DNA from: Owenia fusiformis
Lineage: Eukaryota > Annelida > Polychaeta > Sabellida > Oweniidae
Reading direction: 5' to 3'
Assembly (NCBI GenBank): GCA_903813345.2
Contig: CAIIXF020000003.1
Coordinates: 12,850,931 to 12,914,930, forward strand
DNA length: 64,000 nt
This document shows, one piece after another, positions 62,301 to 64,000 of the stretch. Both the position numbers and the translations under genes were made by a program. The notes under the pieces are model-generated. The model was not told the origin of the DNA and searched no databases. It was given only the letters and a program-made list of their open reading frames with translations. Position 1 is the first letter of the stretch. Each line of letters begins with the position of its first letter.

Positions 62301-64000
62301 TTCAAAGCTACACGATGAAAAAAAGATGAAGGAGTTACGAAGAATATTGACGAAGATATGATGAAGAATGTTGAAAATGTAAGATTTGACCTAGTTCTTG
62401 ACCTTTGACCTAGATAAAAATTTGACCTAATTTCCCAGAAAGCCGGATACAGTCTTTAGTTAACCATGTAAGTTGGATTAAGTAAGCTGTTATAGTTAAC
62501 GAGAAATTTGGTGAGGAGGAAGAAAAAAGAAAAATAATAAAGAAAACAGGCAAAAACAATAGACTCCAGATTTTCAATCTGGAGTCTAATAAGAAAACTG
62601 GCAAAAGCAATAGACTCCAGATTTTCAATCTGGAGTCTAATAAAAAGAATAATAAGAATAAGAAAACTGACGAAAACAATAGACTCCAGATTTCATCTGG
62701 AGTCTAATAATAATAATAAGAAAACTGGCAAAAGCAATAGACTCCAGATTTTCATCTGGAGTCTAATTATCATATACCCATTGTGTATTTGGATCCTCAT
62801 TGACAGCAGTATGGTCACAATTGATATGAAGATATGAACTAAAATATTTTAAACAGGGCAGATGAAAAGTGCTAATGACCTGTAACATCAATTACTTTTG
62901 ATCTTCCCTGATAGCAGAGTATATAGAAATTGAAAGACCAATGTCTTTTGTCTTCATGCTTACATATTTAAGAAAATACTCCCAATGCAGGATAACATCA
63001 ATAATTTCATTTTTAATATACATGTACAGTAAAACCTGTCTAAATGGAACACCTTTGGTATCTCTAAAGTCTTCCACTAGGGAGGTTTCCACTTTCAGAG
63101 GTGTTCCATTTTACAGGTTTCACTGTACTGGTCATTTTACTGATATGGTGTCGGAGAAATAATTATGTTATGACAAAAATGTTCAATGAAGACTTGATTA
63201 AAACACCTTGTAGGTTCCATGATAAGACAAAGAATGACTGGTCCCTAAGGAATAAGTTCAGCAAGGTGGCTGGAAAATATGATCTCGTTAAGATGGATTA
63301 CTCGGCAAAGGTGAGTGATTCAGAACAATTAATGAAGGAGTAAAGAATGACATTTTGGTTTAATTAGCTCTAATATACATGCATATTGTGCTATTATTTA
63401 CAAATGATCAGTCATTTCTTAAAAGGGATATTATGATTTTTATAAATGTTTTGAGGCCAGCTCAATTTAATGTTTTTATTTTCAATTTTTTATTTAACAT
63501 GCAGGGTGACACTGATGAAGTTGATTCAGGAAACCCAACTATCAAGAAGGAGCCTGGGATTAAGATACCTCCTTCAAAACTTGATAAACGAATTCAGGTA
63601 AATTAAGTACTATACATCTGCCTTTAACATGAAGAAATATAGGAATATCCTATGGTTTTGAAAAAATATCATTTATATCCATGAGGGGATATTGATATCT
63701 TCACGAGTGGACACAGCCAATGAGAAAATATATTGATATCCATGAAAATACGCCCAGTGCATTTAGAGTATTTTCTTCAAATAAAGGATTGTCTGTTTAT
63801 AATACGAAATGCCCAGCAAGCATTCAAATCACAACAATCACAAAAAATGAAATTAAAAAAACATTGTGCAGAATTATTAATAAGGAATGTGGGATTTTTG
63901 ATAAAATATGTTATCACATGATAAGGAGTGTCTAAGCATTTTGATTGGTCAATTGTGATGATGTATATTCCGTATCACATGACACGTGACTAATTTTCAT
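44323..64000 (+). CDS. PARP2: PARP2-like poly(ADP-ribose) polymerase with tandem WWE domains (5' part)
   Basis: This is a DNA-damage-activated nuclear ADP-ribosyltransferase. Exons seen: 44323-44347, 47970-48263, 53734-53949, 54124-54267, 54589-54701, 55421-55593, 63214-63310, 63505-63597, all GT-AG and in phase. The gene continues past the right edge. Residues 1-25 are basic (MPRRKLEK). WWE domain 1 is about 33-97 (VQWEWESDTNEWTKY through TGWERRIR). WWE domain 2 is about 108-176 (FYCWSWKDEFK through RQYILDIKKMIQRN). An Ala/Lys/Pro linker of about 50 residues follows at 178-226. The WGR domain is about 227-352 (AHVYCEGSDVYDAMLNQ, KYYICQLLEDD, with W294-G295-R296 in WFRWGRVGKVG). The last exon ends PPSKLDKRIQ, the start of the helical regulatory domain. 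The WGR is clearly PARP2-type. Vertebrate PARP2 has no WWE domains, so the N-terminus is unusual. Catalytic exons are not in the window. Confidence 0.88.
44505..45020. mobile_element. Foldback element in PARP2 intron 1
   Basis: Arms of about 200 bp pair almost completely: GATCCGCGGCTTACTTTTG against its inverse, GGAGCGCTGGAGTACTTCTT against AAGAAGTACTCCAGCGCTCC, and CCAATATGGCGGTTT against its inverse. Confidence 0.75.
45168..45404. mobile_element. Small Tc1/mariner MITE, CAGTTGGGGACA ends
   Basis: The ends CAGTTGGGGACAAAAATAAA and TATTTATGTCCCGAACTG are flanked by TA. At 237 bp it is non-coding. Confidence 0.75.
45418..45584. repeat. Palindrome with internal duplication
   Basis: Arms of about 50 bp (CCACAGGCACCAGTATCGCC, and TTAGAACGATCTAAGCC) pair with their inverses. 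The left arm contains a direct duplication of about 57 bp ending CCCTTTAAAATACCTTT. Confidence 0.7.
45744..46829. mobile_element. Foldback transposon with 15-bp terminal subrepeats and 10-bp target duplication
   Basis: It is flanked by a perfect 10-bp direct repeat CGACTTCAGG (45734-45743 and 46830-46839). Both ends are inverted arrays of ACCCAGTTGTC(C/T)GAA: about five units on the left (45750-45830) and two on the right (46795-46825). A 9-10 bp duplication plus tandem subrepeats in the inverted ends is the pattern of Foldback/MULE-type elements. The interior (1.0 kb) has no recognisable transposase; frames at 46123-46362 (plus) and 46602-46817 (minus) are of unknown nature. Confidence 0.8.
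46123..46362 (+). CDS. Hypothetical 79-codon frame inside the foldback element
   Basis: The frame runs from ATGATGG to TGA, with a basic product (IQKDEVIKWQKRNFLRMGER). There is no known domain. It could be cargo or a transposase scrap, or chance. Confidence 0.2.
   Translation: MMGVHKRENSFPKPVDIYLVKLTCTSNQNLFFTYILCSRNRDYIQKDEVIKWQKRNFLRMGERSFCYEDSLSSFPVDPK
46840..47969. other. Rest of PARP2 intron 1
   Basis: No gene is seen. A block at about 47500-47625 (CCTAAGTGACATCTAT, AACCAATCA.ATT) recurs at about 52325-52445, so it is a dispersed repeat. Confidence 0.45.
48814..48969 (-). pseudogene. Fragment of a ZNF862/hAT-type zinc-finger protein in PARP2 intron 2
   Basis: A 52-residue reading from ATG shows KVKRYLPEWENTYPWLQY, then MRCSLC, then GKRNIFT..GCKDF. 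It has the order W-x5-W, CxxC, N-x-F found at the start of ZNF862-like/hAT-related proteins. Nothing matching follows downstream, so it is a broken fragment. Confidence 0.45.
48970..50940. other. PARP2 intron 2, dispersed repeats
   Basis: No exon is seen. A block around 49620-49660 (CAGTCAGCACTATCAATGGT) is repeated in inverse at 52585-52610, with a shorter echo at 52940-52960. CCGGAAGTG words occur at 49910 and 50350. Confidence 0.4.
50945..51297. repeat. Element with ACGGTAGATTTT internal repeats
   Basis: Degenerate tandem copies of TACGGTAGATTTTACGGT fill about 51040-51290. CCTGCCGGCACC on the left and GGTTGGCAGGTATGA on the right look like decayed inverted ends. Confidence 0.5.
51465..51761. 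mobile_element. hAT-like short element with G/C runs
   Basis: It begins CAGGGTCGGATCTG and ends TAATCCGCCAGTG. The interior is GGCCCA-rich with runs of G or C at 51491-51502, 51716-51727 and about 51740. It belongs to the same family as 3354 and 4458. Confidence 0.6.
53020..53410. repeat. Interspersed repeat, inverse partner of 16370-16790
   Basis: It contains CATAGACCCCATGTTGTAG, TTTACTGGACATATTTTAAT and CACCTGGTGACGAAACTAG, matching the GMC-intron copy in reverse. Confidence 0.55.
54896..55283. mobile_element. TTAAAGAGACTCC/TTAAAGATGC MITE in PARP2 intron 5
   Basis: The left end TTAAAGAGACTCCATACCAT and the right end ATGGTATACTGCATCTTTAA are inverted. The interior matches 1384-1874 reversed. 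Confidence 0.7.
55672..55850. repeat. GAGTAAGTAGCT minisatellite
   Basis: Roughly 14 degenerate 12-bp units (GAGTAAGTAGCT/GAGTAAGTAACT) lie just inside PARP2 intron 6. A second array lies at about 59396-59580. Confidence 0.8.
57565..57745. repeat. Purine-rich GGAAGGATAGGATAGAATA simple repeat
   Basis: An almost pure A/G strand with variable GATAGAATAGGAA units interrupts the 475-bp satellite. Confidence 0.75.
59396..59580. repeat. GAGTAAGTAGCT minisatellite, second array
   Basis: It repeats the 55672 array at the equivalent place in the longer-period unit, then drifts into GTAGGTAGCTAA units. Confidence 0.75.
62560..62768. repeat. Four tandem hairpins of GACTCCAGATT..AATCTGGAGTC
   Basis: The palindrome AGACTCCAGATT-TTC-AATCTGGAGTCT occurs four times at about 62569, 62620, 62680 and 62740, separated by AATAAGAAAACTGGCAAAAG spacers. 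GACTCCAGATT is also the start marker of the long-period satellite unit. Confidence 0.8.

Larger units (their letters stand above)
55911..62440. repeat. Satellite of about 475-bp monomers filling PARP2 intron 6
   Basis: About a dozen diverged tandem monomers recur at 472-477 bp where spacing is regular (for example 57963, 58441, 58917; 60051, 60523; 61633, 62108). Each carries CGCCATAACTTCCGAACC, GTTTGCAGATTCGGATTCCT, ACCATATCTCAAAAGTGGGT and TTTGACCTAGATTTTGACCT. A longer period is marked by the start block AATTGAACAAGTTCAATT plus GACTCCAGATT at about 55620, 57465, 59350 and 60958 (1.6-1.9 kb apart). All units point the same way. No coding is supported; short open frames are by-products. Confidence 0.85.

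Noticed and set aside
1-64000. tRNA and rRNA genes
   Set aside because: No tRNA-like A/B-box cloverleaf or rRNA segment was recognised by eye. A covariance-model scan would be needed to exclude degenerate ones.

Overview
The window looks like nuclear DNA of an AT-rich metazoan, most likely a marine invertebrate. A mollusc or other lophotrochozoan is my guess from repeat style and gene content, with low confidence. The reasons are GT-AG introns in phase with one another, a GMC oxidoreductase of the animal type, a cilium-associated TSNAXIP1 gene, a PARP2-like gene, one truncated non-LTR retrotransposon and dozens of small palindromic DNA transposons. I see no bacterial operons and no CRISPR array.

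Layout. Positions 1-3711 (minus) hold exons 1-4 of a GMC (glucose/choline dehydrogenase-like) gene that runs off the left edge. Positions 5403-7245 (plus) hold the last three exons of an unidentified single-pass membrane protein. Positions 12415-13356 (plus) hold an intron-less ankyrin-repeat gene with a Ser/Asn-rich tail. Positions 15359-26211 (minus) hold a complete 11-exon, 607-residue GMC gene. Positions 1-4981 and 23539-30133 are a direct segmental duplication covering the 5' half and upstream flank of the two GMC genes, so mobile-element insertions can be recognised by comparing empty and filled copies. Positions 32739-33798 hold a 5'-truncated LINE with an 11-bp target duplication. Positions 34881-43852 (minus) hold a complete 15-exon TSNAXIP1 (727 residues). 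It is head to head, across 470 bp, with a PARP2-like gene starting at 44323 (plus). Eight PARP exons lie inside the window and encode two tandem WWE domains, a basic linker and a WGR domain; the catalytic half lies beyond the right edge.

The two conserved genes share a short divergent promoter. It carries an X-box (RFX-type) match about 116 bp upstream of the TSNAXIP1 ATG, and a CRE palindrome plus an E2F-type site on the PARP2 side. This fits a ciliary gene paired with a DNA-repair gene.

Most of the rest is mobile DNA. It includes Tc1/mariner-type MITEs (TA target, CAGGGTGT or CAGTTGGGG ends, some with transposase remnants), large foldback palindromes, hAT-like short elements ending in CACTGGCGGATC, and a foldback element with 15-bp terminal subrepeats and a 10-bp target duplication. 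There is also a TIR-bounded element filled with satellite-like repeats, and a higher-order array of about 475-bp monomers filling the sixth PARP2 intron. The best candidates for something undescribed are the 45.7 kb foldback element, the 26.5 kb TIR-satellite element and the PARP2 intron satellite with palindromic ETS-like cores. Exon boundaries were read by eye from splice signals, reading frame and protein similarity recalled from family knowledge; no alignment or expression data were available.
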